Shown here in pieces: positions 38,088-46,817 of a stretch of 64,000 bases of DNA. The notes beneath the pieces were generated by a model, which saw only the letters and a program-made list of their open reading frames with translations, did not search any database and was not told the origin of the DNA. The DNA lies in NCBI RefSeq assembly GCF_014652235.1, contig NZ_BMYK01000001.1, positions 454,982-518,981 of the forward strand, given 5' to 3'. Numbering within the stretch: position 1 is the stretch's first letter; each line of letters begins with the position of its first letter. Source of the stretch: Pseudorhodoferax aquiterrae. GTDB taxonomy: Bacteria > Pseudomonadota > Gammaproteobacteria > Burkholderiales > Burkholderiaceae_C. Position numbers and translations under genes: made by a program.

Positions 38088-39290
38088 ATGACCGGTCCCC
38101 GGATGACCCTGGCCATCACGCTGGCCGTGCAGGCCATGGTGTCGATGGCCTTGCTGACCCTGCCGGTCATGGCGCCCGTGGTGGCCCCGGCGCTCGGTGT
38201 ATCGGCCGCACTGGTCGGGGTCTACGTGGCCCTGGTCTATGCCGGCGCCATGGCCGCGAGCCTGGCGGCAGGCGCGGCCGTGGCCCGGTTCGGTGCGATC
38301 CGCGTGAGCCAGGGCGGCCTGGTGCTGTGCGCCGCGGGCCTGGCGCTGTGCGCCGTGCCGCACCCGGCCGCCAGTGCCGTCGGCGCGGTGCTGATCGGTC
38401 TGGGTTACGGGCCGATCACGCCGTCGAGCTCGCACCTGCTCAGCAAGAGCACGCCGGCGCACCGCATGTCACTGGTGTTCTCGGTCAAGCAGACCGGCGT
38501 GCCGTTGGGCGGCATGCTGGCCGGCGCGCTGGTCCCCAGCATGATGCTGCTGCTGGGCTGGCAGGGCGCGCTGCTGGCCTCGGCTGCGGCCAACCTGGGC
38601 TGCGCGGTCATCGCCCAGCCGCTGCGGGCCGAGCTCGATGCCGACCGGCAGGCCGACAAGCCCATGGCGCTGGGCAATCTCGCGCAGCCGATCCGGCTGG
38701 TGCTGGGGCATCCGGCACTCAAGATGCTGGCGGCCTGCTCCTTCGTGTTCTCGATCGCCCAGCTGTCGCTGACCACCTACCTCGTGACCTACCTCAACGA
38801 AGGTCTGGCCTACGGCCTGGTGGCGGCGGGGCTGGCGCTCTCGCTCGCGCAGCTGGGTGGCGTGGTGGGGCGCATCCTGTGGGGATGGGTGGCCGACCGC
38901 GGCATGGGCGCGCGCCGCATGCTGGCGCTGCTGGCCGCCGTGATGGCGCTCGGCAGCGCGGCCACGGCCTGGCTCTCGCCCGCCCTGCCGCAGTGGCTGG
39001 TGCTGGCCGTGCTGGTGGTGTTCGGCGCCTCGGCGATCGGCTGGAACGGTGTGTACCTGGCCGAGGTGGCACGCCAGGCGCCGCCCGGCCTGGCCGGCGT
39101 GGCCACGGGGGGCACGCTGGCGTTCACGTTCTTCGGGGTGGTGCTGGGGCCACCGGTGTTCGGGGCTTTGTCGGCCCTGTTCGGGACCTACCGCGCGGGC
39201 TATCTGGCGCTGGCGATGCCGACTGGCCTGTGCTGCGTGGCGCTGTTGCGCGCCCGGCTGTCGGCGCGGGCCGCCGATGGCGGCCGCTGA
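38088..39290 (+). CDS. MFS transporter
   Basis: A 400-residue, 12-helix major facilitator protein with a short loop between the two halves. The motif-like segment FSVKQTGVPLGGMLAGALV and RMGARR/GRILWGWVADRGMG fit the organic-anion/cyanate-type MFS group. No drug-exporter motif C is apparent. It starts 64 bases after the MmgE/PrpD gene, with TACAGT (38060-38065) as a possible -10. In context it is the best candidate for uptake of the substrate of this locus. Confidence 0.88.
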   Translation: MTGPRMTLAITLAVQAMVSMALLTLPVMAPVVAPALGVSAALVGVYVALVYAGAMAASLAAGAAVARFGAIRVSQGGLVLCAAGLALCAVPHPAASAVGAVLIGLGYGPITPSSSHLLSKSTPAHRMSLVFSVKQTGVPLGGMLAGALVPSMMLLLGWQGALLASAAANLGCAVIAQPLRAELDADRQADKPMALGNLAQPIRLVLGHPALKMLAACSFVFSIAQLSLTTYLVTYLNEGLAYGLVAAGLALSLAQLGGVVGRILWGWVADRGMGARRMLALLAAVMALGSAATAWLSPALPQWLVLAVLVVFGASAIGWNGVYLAEVARQAPPGLAGVATGGTLAFTFFGVVLGPPVFGALSALFGTYRAGYLALAMPTGLCCVALLRARLSARAADGGR

Positions 39291-39318
39291 GCGCACGGTG
39301 GTGCGTGCGCGGCCTGGC

Positions 39319-40023
39319 TCAGGCCTGGTACTTGCGCCGTGCGCGGGCCGCCAGGCCGATGCCGCCGGCCAGCAGCAGTGCCAGCGACGAAGGCTCGGGC
39401 ACTTCGTTGTCGCGATCCGTGATGATGGCGAACGACTGGGTGTCGGAATCGTTTTGCTGCAGGAAGCGGATCTCGTAGTCGGTCGAGCGGTAGTTGGGCG
39501 ATATGGACGCGAAGTTGTCGTTCACGTCCTCCATGATGATGGTGTACAGCGCGTAGGAGCCGTTCGGATCGCTGTCGTACTGGTTGGGCTTGATGCCCAT
39601 GCTGGCCTGCGTGCCGTCGAAGTTGGTCACCTGCCAGACGGCCAGGTTGAGGCCGTAGCCGGCGGCACTTCCGTAGTCGCCATGCATCAGGGAGGCGTAG
39701 TAGCCGTCGATCACGTAATGCAGCAGCGCCGTGGCCATGTCGATCGTGCCCGGGTTCTTGAGGAAGGGCGCAAAGGAGTCGGTCAGCGTGTATTGGTAGG
39801 CGGTGGTCCAACCCGGAAACTGCGCCGAGTGTTCGATGCAGATGGCGAACAGGGTATCGGGCAGCGTCTCGGTGCCGGATACGGTCGTGACCCCCGTCAT
39901 CTCGCCCATGTAGCCGGAAAAGTAGTTGGTTGGCGTCATCGTGCCCTGGACGACGGTGGCGCCGGCGGGGGCGGTGAGAGACGCGGAAAGGGCCACGGTG
40001 GCCAGGACGCTGTGCAGGTTCAT
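39319..40023 (-). CDS. PEP-CTERM sorting-domain protein
   Basis: A 234-residue secreted protein. It has an N-terminal signal peptide ending near PAGATVV and a C-terminal PEP-CTERM tail, VPEPSSLALLLAGGIGLAAR followed by basic residues (about 208-234). Such tails are recognised by exosortase, and the proteins often belong to exopolysaccharide matrix. The middle is polar, rich in Asn, Asp, Tyr and Thr, with no known domain. Its codons and flanks are richer in A/T than the neighbours. It is on the opposite strand inside a catabolic locus, and no exosortase is in the window. Confidence 0.85.
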   Translation of the reverse strand: MNLHSVLATVALSASLTAPAGATVVQGTMTPTNYFSGYMGEMTGVTTVSGTETLPDTLFAICIEHSAQFPGWTTAYQYTLTDSFAPFLKNPGTIDMATALLHYVIDGYYASLMHGDYGSAAGYGLNLAVWQVTNFDGTQASMGIKPNQYDSDPNGSYALYTIIMEDVNDNFASISPNYRSTDYEIRFLQQNDSDTQSFAIITDRDNEVPEPSSLALLLAGGIGLAARARRKYQA

Positions 40024-40179
40024 CGATATCTCCGGTGGTGCGCAAAAAGTAGCCGAAGCATACAAAAGCATGCGGATTACTTTTGTGCAGAATTTGGTGT
40101 TCGATTGGCGCCCGGCCCAGACGAATGTGATGGAGTCGACATTTTTTCTGTATGCAATCGATGAAAGGCAGACTTGAGG
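40024..40179. other. AT-rich divergent gap between PEP-CTERM and CitE-like genes
   Basis: This 156-base gap is clearly richer in A/T than its surroundings. It holds the CCGGAGATATC ribosome site of the PEP-CTERM gene and a short direct repeat (AGCATACAAAAGCATGC). ATTTTTTCTGTATGCAAT may contribute a promoter for the lyase gene. No gene is seen. Confidence 0.4.
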
Positions 40180-40998
40180 ATGCAAGAACGCAGCTACCTG
40201 TTCGTGCCCGGTGACCGGCCCGAGCGCTTCGACAAGGCCATGGCCAGCGGCGCCCATGGTGTGATCCTGGACCTGGAAGACGCGGTGCAGCCGGAGCGCA
40301 AGCCGCACGCCCGCGAGGCCGTGCGCCAATGGCTGGCGCAGGCGCGCCAGCCGGTCTGGGTCCGCATCAATCCCGCCGACACAGCCTGGCACGCCGAGGA
40401 CTGCAGCCTGCTCGCCGCACCCATGGTGCGCGGCTTGATGGTGCCCAAGGCGCAGGACGCCGAAGGCCTGGCGCAGCTGGCCGCCCGGCTGCGCCAGGAC
40501 CAGTGGCTGATCCCGCTCGTGGAAACCGTGGCCGGGTGGTTCGCTGCCCAAGCCATCGCACGCGTGCCGCGCGTGCTGCGGCTGGCCTTCGGCTCCGTGG
40601 ACTTCATGTCCGACTCGGGCATCCAGGGCGAGGGTGAGGAGATGCACGCCGTGCGCACGCAGCTGGTGCTGGTGTCGCGCCTGGCCGGCATCGCCGCGCC
40701 CATCGATGGTGTGTCCGTGGCCATCGACGACGCCGCGCAGCTGGACAGCGACGTGCGCCGTTCACGCCGCTTCGGCTTCGGCGCCAAGCTCTGCATCCAC
40801 CCCAAGCAGGTGGCGGGTGTGCACGAGGGCTTTGCGCCGACAGCCGCCGAGGTGGCCTGGGCCGAGCGCGTGGTCGCGGCGCTGGCGGCCGGGCCGCTGG
40901 GAGCGGTCACGGTGGACGGCAAGATGGTCGACAAGCCCATCGCGCTGCTCGCGCAGACGATCCTGGCGGAAGCGCGCCCGGCCGACCCGTCCCGGTGA
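40180..40998 (+). CDS. CitE-like CoA-ester lyase (HpcH/HpaI aldolase family)
   Basis: A 272-residue TIM-barrel enzyme. RSYLFVPGDRPERFDKAM at the start and GVILDLEDAVQPERKPHAREAV are diagnostic; the metal-binding Glu is in VETVAGW and the Asp in AFGSVDFMSDSG. GAKLCIHPKQV is near the end. Family members cleave malyl-, methylmalyl- or citramalyl-CoA. ATG at 40180 is preferred over TTG at 40174. Citramalyl-CoA cleavage would complete an itaconate-type pathway with the CaiB and MaoC genes, though the PEP-CTERM gene separates it from them. Confidence 0.9.
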   Translation: MQERSYLFVPGDRPERFDKAMASGAHGVILDLEDAVQPERKPHAREAVRQWLAQARQPVWVRINPADTAWHAEDCSLLAAPMVRGLMVPKAQDAEGLAQLAARLRQDQWLIPLVETVAGWFAAQAIARVPRVLRLAFGSVDFMSDSGIQGEGEEMHAVRTQLVLVSRLAGIAAPIDGVSVAIDDAAQLDSDVRRSRRFGFGAKLCIHPKQVAGVHEGFAPTAAEVAWAERVVAALAAGPLGAVTVDGKMVDKPIALLAQTILAEARPADPSR

Positions 40999-41030
40999 CG
41001 CCGTTCGGCGTGGCGCCCGCCGTCTTGCGC

Positions 41031-41669
41031 TCAGGACTGCGGCTTGAGCAGGACCACCAGCGCGCCGGCCCCGCCTTCGTCGGCGCGGGCCTGCACGAAG
41101 GCCAGCACTTCCTGCTTCTGGATCAGCCAGGCCTGCACCTTGGACTTGAGCACCGGCACGCGGCCCGGTGAGCCCAGGCCCTTGCCATGCACCACGCGCA
41201 GACAGCGCAGGCCCTGGCGGTGGGCTTCGCGGATGAAGGCGGACAAGGCCTCGCGCGCGTCCTCACGGCGCATGCCGTGCAGGTCGAGCTCGCGCTGCAG
41301 GCTCCACTCGCCCTTGCGCAGGCGACGCGTGACGTCCAGGCCGATGCCGGGGCGGCGAAAGCTCATGGCGTCGTCCACGTCCAGCAGCGTGGTGGCGTCG
41401 AACTCGTCGCTGAGGCTCTCCAGCAGCACGCGCTGCTCGTCGAGCTGTTGCTGTACCGGGATCGGCGCGGGCTGCTCGGGCGTCAGCCGCGCGCGCACCG
41501 GCTGGCGCAGCGGCACCACCGGTCCGGCGGCGTTGGCGAACAGGTTGCGCTCGGCCTCGGCGCGGCGCTGCGCTTCGCGGCGCGCGGCCTCGCGCGCGGC
41601 GGCCAGGCGCTGCTGTTCGGCGAGGTGGCCGCGCATGGCCGCCAGGTCCTGCAGCGAGCGGGCTTTCAC
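41031..41669 (-). CDS. Smr domain protein
   Basis: A 212-residue protein. The first 60 or so residues form an Arg/Ala/Glu-rich, probably coiled-coil segment. The C-terminal Smr domain begins near [16 protein letters not shown] and includes [17 protein letters not shown]. Smr domains have nucleic-acid nicking or ribosome-rescue nuclease activity. The start is GTG overlapping the radC stop (GTGA), so the two genes are co-translated. Confidence 0.9.
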   Translation of the reverse strand: MKARSLQDLAAMRGHLAEQQRLAAAREAARREAQRRAEAERNLFANAAGPVVPLRQPVRARLTPEQPAPIPVQQQLDEQRVLLESLSDEFDATTLLDVDDAMSFRRPGIGLDVTRRLRKGEWSLQRELDLHGMRREDAREALSAFIREAHRQGLRCLRVVHGKGLGSPGRVPVLKSKVQAWLIQKQEVLAFVQARADEGGAGALVVLLKPQS

Positions 41670-42352
41670 AGCAGCCCCCGTTCCGCTAGCGACAAGGCCT
41701 GGCCCGGCGCCACGATCACGTGGTCGAGCACGCGCACGTCGACCAGGGCCAGCGCGGCCTTGAGCTGCTGGGTGAGCAGTTCGTCGGCGCGCGAAGGCTC
41801 GGCGCAGCCGCTCGGGTGGTTGTGGGCCAGCACGACGGCGGCGGCGTGGTGGGCCAGCGCGCGCACCACCACCTCGCGCGGATAGATGTGGGCCTGGGCC
41901 AGCGATCCGCGGAACAGTTCCTCGAGCGCGATGAGACGGTGCTGGCTGTCCAGGAAGACCACCGCGAAGACTTCGTGCGGGCGGCTGGCCAGTTGCAGTT
42001 GCAGGTAGTCCTTGACCTGTTGCGGCGCGGCGAACAACGGGCGTTCGCGCAGCTGCTCGGCCAGCGCCCGGCGGGCGAGTTCGAGCACGGCCACGAGCTC
42101 GGCACGCTTGGCCGGGCCCAGGCCCTTGATGCGGCGGAGGTCGGCGGCGCTTGCGTGCAGCAGCCCTGCCAGGCCGCCGAAACCCTGCGGGGGCGGCGCG
42201 AGCAGTTCGTCGGCCATGCGGAGCACGCTCTTGCCCTGGATGCCGGTGCGCAGCAGGAGGGCCAGCAGCTCGGCATCGGCCAGCGCCTGCGGCCCGCGCG
42301 CCAGCAGCTTTTCGCGCGGCTGGGCATCGGTGGGAAGGTCTTTCAGCGCCAT
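41666..42352 (-). CDS. radC: RadC family JAB-domain protein
   Basis: A 228-residue protein, the usual length. An N-terminal helix-hairpin-helix ([23 protein letters not shown]) precedes a JAB/MPN metalloprotease-like domain with [14 protein letters not shown] near residues 175-188; the two His and the Asp are the zinc ligands. Despite the name a role in DNA repair is doubtful. It is upstream of, and overlapping, the smr gene, and is divergent from the slpA-like gene. Confidence 0.93.
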   Translation of the reverse strand: MALKDLPTDAQPREKLLARGPQALADAELLALLLRTGIQGKSVLRMADELLAPPPQGFGGLAGLLHASAADLRRIKGLGPAKRAELVAVLELARRALAEQLRERPLFAAPQQVKDYLQLQLASRPHEVFAVVFLDSQHRLIALEELFRGSLAQAHIYPREVVVRALAHHAAAVVLAHNHPSGCAEPSRADELLTQQLKAALALVDVRVLDHVIVAPGQALSLAERGLL

Positions 42353-42378
42353 GGCGGGGACCCGGCGGGCCGGGTTTT

Positions 42379-42384
42379 TACAAT
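42379..42384 (+). promoter_or_regulatory. -10-like element for the slpA-like/ispH pair
   Basis: TACAAT follows a TTTT run in GC-rich DNA, 25 bases before the FKBP start. The -35 is not clear. Confidence 0.4.
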
Positions 42385-42409
42385 GGCGCCCAGTTTATCG
42401 AGGCTCCCC

Positions 42410-42871
42410 ATGACCCCAGATTCCGCCGCCGCGCCCGTGGTGCAACCCGGCTCCTTCCTGACCCTGCACTACCGGCTGGCCGGCCCGGGCGGCGACATCA
42501 TCAACACCTTCGGCGGCAAGCCGGCCACGCTCTCGCTGGGCGCTGGCGAGTTGTCGCCGGCCGTCGAGCAGCGCCTGCTCGGCCTGGCCGAGGGCACGCA
42601 CACGCAGTTCGATCTGCCTGCCGGCGCGGCCTTCGGCGAGCGCAATCCCGACATGCAGCAGTGGGTGGCGCGCAACCTGCTCGCCCAACTCGGCGACCCG
42701 GACGAGCAGTACAGCGTCGGTGACGTGGTGCAGTTCCCCACGCCCGACGGCACGGGCAGCTACGCGGGCGCCGTCATCGCGCTGAAGGACACGGCCGTGC
42801 AGTTCGATTTCAACCACCCGCTGGCGGGCCAGCCCGTGACCTTCGAGGTCCAGCTGATCGGGGTGCTTTGA
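42410..42871 (+). CDS. FKBP-type peptidyl-prolyl isomerase, SlpA-like
   Basis: A 153-residue cytosolic FKBP/SlyD-like protein with an inserted chaperone flap. It shows [20 protein letters not shown] at the start, [22 protein letters not shown] in the middle, and [21 protein letters not shown] at the end. It catalyses proline isomerisation. It is placed one base before ispH, a gene order (slpA/fkpB-ispH) conserved in proteobacteria, so the two share a promoter. Confidence 0.9.
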   Translation: MTPDSAAAPVVQPGSFLTLHYRLAGPGGDIINTFGGKPATLSLGAGELSPAVEQRLLGLAEGTHTQFDLPAGAAFGERNPDMQQWVARNLLAQLGDPDEQYSVGDVVQFPTPDGTGSYAGAVIALKDTAVQFDFNHPLAGQPVTFEVQLIGVL

Positions 42872-42872
42872 G

Positions 42873-43814
42873 ATGGCGGATGTGAACGAGATCGTGCTGG
42901 CCGAGCCGCGCGGCTTCTGTGCCGGCGTGGACCGAGCGATCGAGATCGTCGAGCGCGCGCTAGCCAAGTTCGGCGCGCCGATCTACGTGCGCCACGAGAT
43001 CGTGCACAACACCTACGTGGTCAACGACCTGAAGTCGCGCGGCGCGATCTTCATCGAGGAACTCGACGAGGTGCCGCCCGGCGCCACGCTGGTGTTTTCC
43101 GCCCATGGCGTCAGCAAGGAAGTGCAGCGCGAGGCCGAGCGGCGCGGGTTCCGCATCTTCGACGCGACCTGCCCGCTCGTGACCAAGGTGCACGTGGAGG
43201 TGGCCAAGCTGCACAAGGAAGGCTTCGAGTTCATCATGATCGGCCACAAGGGGCACCCCGAGGTCGAGGGCACGATGGGCCAGCTCGACAGCGGCATCCA
43301 CCTGGTCGAGGACGTGGCCGACGTGGCGCGCGTGCAGCCGGGCCAGACCGAGCGGCTGGCGGTGGTCACGCAGACCACGCTGTCGGTGGACGACGCGGCC
43401 GAGATCGCGGCCGCGGTCAAGGCGCGTTTTCCGAACGTGCGCGAGCCCAAGCAACAGGACATCTGCTATGCCACGCAGAACCGGCAGGATGCCGTCAAGG
43501 TGCTGAGCCCGCAGGTCGACATCCTGATCGTCGTGGGCAGCCCCACCAGCTCGAACAGCAACCGGCTGCGCGAGCTCGCGAAGAAGCTCGGCACCGAGAG
43601 CTACATGGTCGACAGCGCCGACGAGCTGCTGCCCGAGTGGTTCGAAGGCCGGCCGCGCGTGGGCCTCACGGCCGGCGCCTCGGCCCCGGACGTGCTGGTT
43701 CAGCAGGTGATCGAACGCCTGCGTGCGCTCGGCGCACAGACGGTCCGCAAGATGGACGGCGTGCAGGAAACCCTGAAGTTCCCGCTGCCCAAGGGGCTCA
43801 AGCTGGACGCTTGA
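42873..43814 (+). CDS. ispH: 4-hydroxy-3-methylbut-2-enyl diphosphate reductase
   Basis: A 313-residue iron-sulfur enzyme, the last step of the MEP isoprenoid pathway, forming IPP and DMAPP. Cluster cysteines are in [23 protein letters not shown] and [10 protein letters not shown]. The substrate-binding [13 protein letters not shown] is present. Length and sequence are normal. Its stop is 12 bases from that of the convergent phoH gene. Confidence 0.97.
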   Translation: MADVNEIVLAEPRGFCAGVDRAIEIVERALAKFGAPIYVRHEIVHNTYVVNDLKSRGAIFIEELDEVPPGATLVFSAHGVSKEVQREAERRGFRIFDATCPLVTKVHVEVAKLHKEGFEFIMIGHKGHPEVEGTMGQLDSGIHLVEDVADVARVQPGQTERLAVVTQTTLSVDDAAEIAAAVKARFPNVREPKQQDICYATQNRQDAVKVLSPQVDILIVVGSPTSSNSNRLRELAKKLGTESYMVDSADELLPEWFEGRPRVGLTAGASAPDVLVQQVIERLRALGAQTVRKMDGVQETLKFPLPKGLKLDA

Positions 43815-43826
43815 GCCCTCTGCGGC

Positions 43827-45536
43827 CTACAGCACTTCGCTCGCGAAGTCCGCCAGGCGCGAACGCTCGCCGCGGGCCAGCGTGATGTGGCCGCTGTGCG
43901 GCCAGCCCTTGAACTTGTCCACCGCAAACGTCAGGCCCGACGAGCCCTCCGTGAGGTAGGGCGTGTCGATCTGCTGCAGGTTGCCCATGCAGACGATCTT
44001 GGTGCCGGGGCCCGCGCGCGTGATCAGCGTCTTCATCTGCTTGGGCGTCAGGTTCTGCGCCTCGTCGATGATCACGTACTTGTTCAGGAAGGTGCGGCCG
44101 CGCATGAAGTTCATGCTCTTGATCTTGATGCGCGAACGGATCAGCTCGTTGGTGGCCGCGCGGCCCCATTCGCCGGCGCTGGTCTCGGTCTTGGCCAGCA
44201 CCTCGAGGTTGTCGTCGAGCGCGCCCATCCAGGGGCCCATCTTCTCTTCCTCGGTGCCGGGCAGGAAACCGATGTCCTCGCCCACGCTGACGGTGGCGCG
44301 CGTCATGATGATCTCGGTGTAGCGGCGGTCGTCCAGCACCTGCGTGAGGCCCGAGGCCAGCGCCATCAGCGTCTTGCCGGTGCCGGCGTTGCCGGTCAGC
44401 GTGACGAAGTCGACCTCCGGGTCGAGCAGCAGGTTCATCGCGAAGTTCTGCTCGCGGTTGCGCGTGGTCACGCCCCAGACGGCGTTCTTGAGGTGGTTGA
44501 AGTCCTTGAGCGTCTTGAGCACCGCCGTCTTGGCACGGATCTCGGTCACGCGCGCATACAGGCTGGGCTCGCCGGGCGCTTCGAAGTAGACGAACTGGTT
44601 GATGTGCAGGCTGGGCACGATGGGGCCCGCGATGCGGTAGAAGGTGTGCTGGCCCTGCTGCCAGCTTTCCACCGTCTTGCCGTGCTTGGCCCAGAAGTCG
44701 GGCGGCAGCGCCAGCGCGCCCGAGTAGAGGAACTCACCGTCCTCCAGGGTCTTGTCGTTCTGGTAGTCGTCGGCGGCCAGGCCCAGGGCCTTGGCCTTGA
44801 CGCGCATGTTGATGTCCTTGGACACCAGCACCACCTCGCGCGGCGCATGCTCGCGGCGCAGCGCGTCCACCACACCCAGGATCTGGTTGTCGGCCTTGCC
44901 CTGCGGCAGAGCCGCGGGCAGCTTGTCGTCGAGCGGACGGGTCTGGAAGAACAGCTTGCCGCCAGCCTCGCGGTGGCCCGTGGCGTCCAGCGGCAGGCCC
45001 ACCGCGATGTCGGCGTTCGGCACACCGGCCAAGGCGTCGAGCGTGCGGCTGGTCTGGCGCGCGTTGCGCGCCACTTCGCTCATGCCCTTCTTGTGGCCGT
45101 CGAGCTCCTCGAGCACGATCATCGGCAGGTAGATGTCGTGCTCCTCGAAGCGGAACAGGCACATCGGGTCGTGCATCAGCACGTTGGTGTCGAGCACAAA
45201 GAGTTTGGACGGGCCCGTGGCCTTGGCCGGCTTGCGTTTGCGGACCGGTGCCGGGGCCGGCGTGTCGGCGACGGCCTGGCGGCGTGCGCGTGGCGGCGGT
45301 GCATCCGCCGTCTCGCGCATCACGGGTGCGTCGATGGCTGCGCCGGTGTCGCGCAGCACTGCGACAGGTGCCTCGTCTTGCGCTTCGCGCGGCGTGTGCA
45401 GCGGCTCGTCCGAAGCTGCTTCGGTGAACCGCGCGCGTGCGACCCGCGCCGGTTTGGACGTGGCGCGTGCGGGCGCGTCGAAAGCATCAGGAGACAGGGT
45501 GGCAGCGCGCTTTGCGGGGGGCGGGGGCAGAGGCAT
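43827..45536 (-). CDS. PhoH family protein with PIN domain
   Basis: A 569-residue protein of the PIN-PhoH (PhoH2/YlaK-like) type. The N-terminal 110 residues are a low-complexity Ala/Pro/Arg region. A PIN nuclease domain follows, starting FVLDTNVLMHDP near residue 112. The C-terminal half is the PhoH P-loop ATPase with GNAGTGKTLMALASGL and VIIDEAQNLTPKQMKTL. PIN-PhoH proteins are RNA helicase/nucleases. A strong hairpin terminator lies just upstream, isolating it from bcp. Confidence 0.92.
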   Translation of the reverse strand: MPLPPPPAKRAATLSPDAFDAPARATSKPARVARARFTEAASDEPLHTPREAQDEAPVAVLRDTGAAIDAPVMRETADAPPPRARRQAVADTPAPAPVRKRKPAKATGPSKLFVLDTNVLMHDPMCLFRFEEHDIYLPMIVLEELDGHKKGMSEVARNARQTSRTLDALAGVPNADIAVGLPLDATGHREAGGKLFFQTRPLDDKLPAALPQGKADNQILGVVDALRREHAPREVVLVSKDINMRVKAKALGLAADDYQNDKTLEDGEFLYSGALALPPDFWAKHGKTVESWQQGQHTFYRIAGPIVPSLHINQFVYFEAPGEPSLYARVTEIRAKTAVLKTLKDFNHLKNAVWGVTTRNREQNFAMNLLLDPEVDFVTLTGNAGTGKTLMALASGLTQVLDDRRYTEIIMTRATVSVGEDIGFLPGTEEEKMGPWMGALDDNLEVLAKTETSAGEWGRAATNELIRSRIKIKSMNFMRGRTFLNKYVIIDEAQNLTPKQMKTLITRAGPGTKIVCMGNLQQIDTPYLTEGSSGLTFAVDKFKGWPHSGHITLARGERSRLADFASEVL

Positions 45537-45570
45537 GGGGCTTCGTGTTTCCTGGGAAGGAGCAAAAACA

Positions 45571-45602
45571 AAAAAGCCGCCCGGTCGCCAGGGCGGCTTT
45601 TT
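45571..45602. terminator. Bidirectional intrinsic terminator between bcp and phoH
   Basis: AAAAAGCCGCCC, an 8-base loop and GGGCGGCTTTTT form a 12-bp stem with an A-tract on one side and a T-tract on the other. It can act in both directions. On the minus strand it ends bcp transcription before phoH. Confidence 0.9.
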
Positions 45603-45690
45603 GGTGGGATGCGCGAGGAGCGTCTCCTAGGGGCATGAAACCATTATGCATGACCCCCGTGACAGCCCTGCGCGCCGATGACCGCAATGG

Positions 45691-46167
45691 TCAGACGGTC
45701 GTCTTGAGCTCCTTGACGGCCGCCAGGACTTCGTCCACATGGCCCGGCACCTTGAGCCCACGCCATTCCTGCTGCAGCGTGCCGTCGGCACCGATCAGGA
45801 AGGTGCTGCGCTCGATACCCTTGACCTTCTTGCCGTACATGATCTTGTTCTTGACCACGCCGAACATGTGGCACATCTTCTCTTCGGTATCGGCGATCAG
45901 TTCGAAGGGCAATTCCAGCTTGGCCTTGAACTCGTCGTGCGACTTCATGTTGTCGCGCGAGACACCGAAGACCGTGGCACCGGCCTTCACGAAGTCCTTG
46001 TACTTGTCCCGGAACTGCATGGCTTCGGTGGTACAACCGGGCGTGTTGTCCTTGGGGTAGAAGTACAGCACCAGGACTTGACCCAGGTGGGAGGTGTTGG
46101 AGACTTTCACGCCGCCCGTGGCGTTGGCTTCGAATTCAGGGATGAGTTTGTTGACAACGATCGCCAT
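45691..46167 (-). CDS. bcp: Peroxiredoxin, BCP/PrxQ subfamily
   Basis: A 158-residue thiol peroxidase. The peroxidatic Cys45 is in KDNTPGCTTEA; no Cys occurs five residues later, so it is not the two-Cys CxxxxC form. VFGVSRDNMKSHDEFKAKLELPFELI follows the family. ATG at 46167 is used because homology starts at MAIVVNKLIPEFEA. A TAAAAT hexamer on the minus strand at 46251-46246 is a likely -10. It reduces H2O2 and organic hydroperoxides in the cytoplasm. Confidence 0.93.
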   Translation of the reverse strand: MAIVVNKLIPEFEANATGGVKVSNTSHLGQVLVLYFYPKDNTPGCTTEAMQFRDKYKDFVKAGATVFGVSRDNMKSHDEFKAKLELPFELIADTEEKMCHMFGVVKNKIMYGKKVKGIERSTFLIGADGTLQQEWRGLKVPGHVDEVLAAVKELKTTV

Positions 46168-46309
46168 ATGTTTGAATCTCGGGAGTCGGAAAGTGGTCGA
46201 CAGCCGCGGGTATGAGGGACTGTGCAGCCCGCGCGGCAACCTTTGATTTTACCCTGAAAATGCTTTTCGCGCTCCCTTGTTACAGGGGTGCGGCAGCGGT
46301 GTGCATGCG

Positions 46310-46687
46310 TCACACCGCCGGCTCCAACAGCAATGCGACCACCACATCGCGGCCTTCCTGGGCCAGGATGTTGTAGGTGCGGCAAGCGGCGGCCGTGTCC
46401 ATGGTCTCCACCCCAATGCGTTTGGCCATGAGGGGGCGCAGCCAGGCGGCCTGCGGAAACCGCAGCCTTGAGCCGCTGCCGAAGATCACCACCTCGCAAT
46501 CGATCTCGGCCAGCTGGGCGAAGTGCTCTGCCGTGAGGTCCTCGAAGCGCGTGCAAGGCCAGGCGTCGCGCTGGCCGCGCGAGCCGATGACCACGCTGTG
46601 CTCGATGCGATCGGCCTGCACCCCGATCCAGCCCGGCCCCAGGGCGGTGATGGTCTGGACGTTGGATTTGTCGGGCTGCAGCTTCAT
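46310..46687 (-). CDS. Mth938-like domain protein (DUF498)
   Basis: A 125-residue protein of the Mth938/NDUFAF3 fold, a small alpha/beta domain. The conserved segment is CEVVIFGSGSRLRFP followed by MDTAAACRTYNILAQEGRDVVVALLL, which is typical. Function in bacteria is unknown; the human relative assists complex I assembly. It is divergent from alaA across about 130 bases. Confidence 0.88.
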   Translation of the reverse strand: MKLQPDKSNVQTITALGPGWIGVQADRIEHSVVIGSRGQRDAWPCTRFEDLTAEHFAQLAEIDCEVVIFGSGSRLRFPQAAWLRPLMAKRIGVETMDTAAACRTYNILAQEGRDVVVALLLEPAV

Positions 46688-46817
46688 GGGGGAGGGGAGA
46701 TGTGCGGGCCGGGAATTGCCGCGAACTGTGGTCAAATTATAGGTTTTCGCTCCAACAGGCGCGCCGGTGGGGATGTTGCGCAAGCCGCCGCAGGCACGAG
46801 GTGCACCAGAGGACTCC

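Noticed and set aside
45537-45690. Possible small RNA between bcp and phoH because of the very strong hairpin
   Set aside because: The symmetric stem with A- and T-tracts is fully explained as a bidirectional terminator, and no promoter is evident before it.
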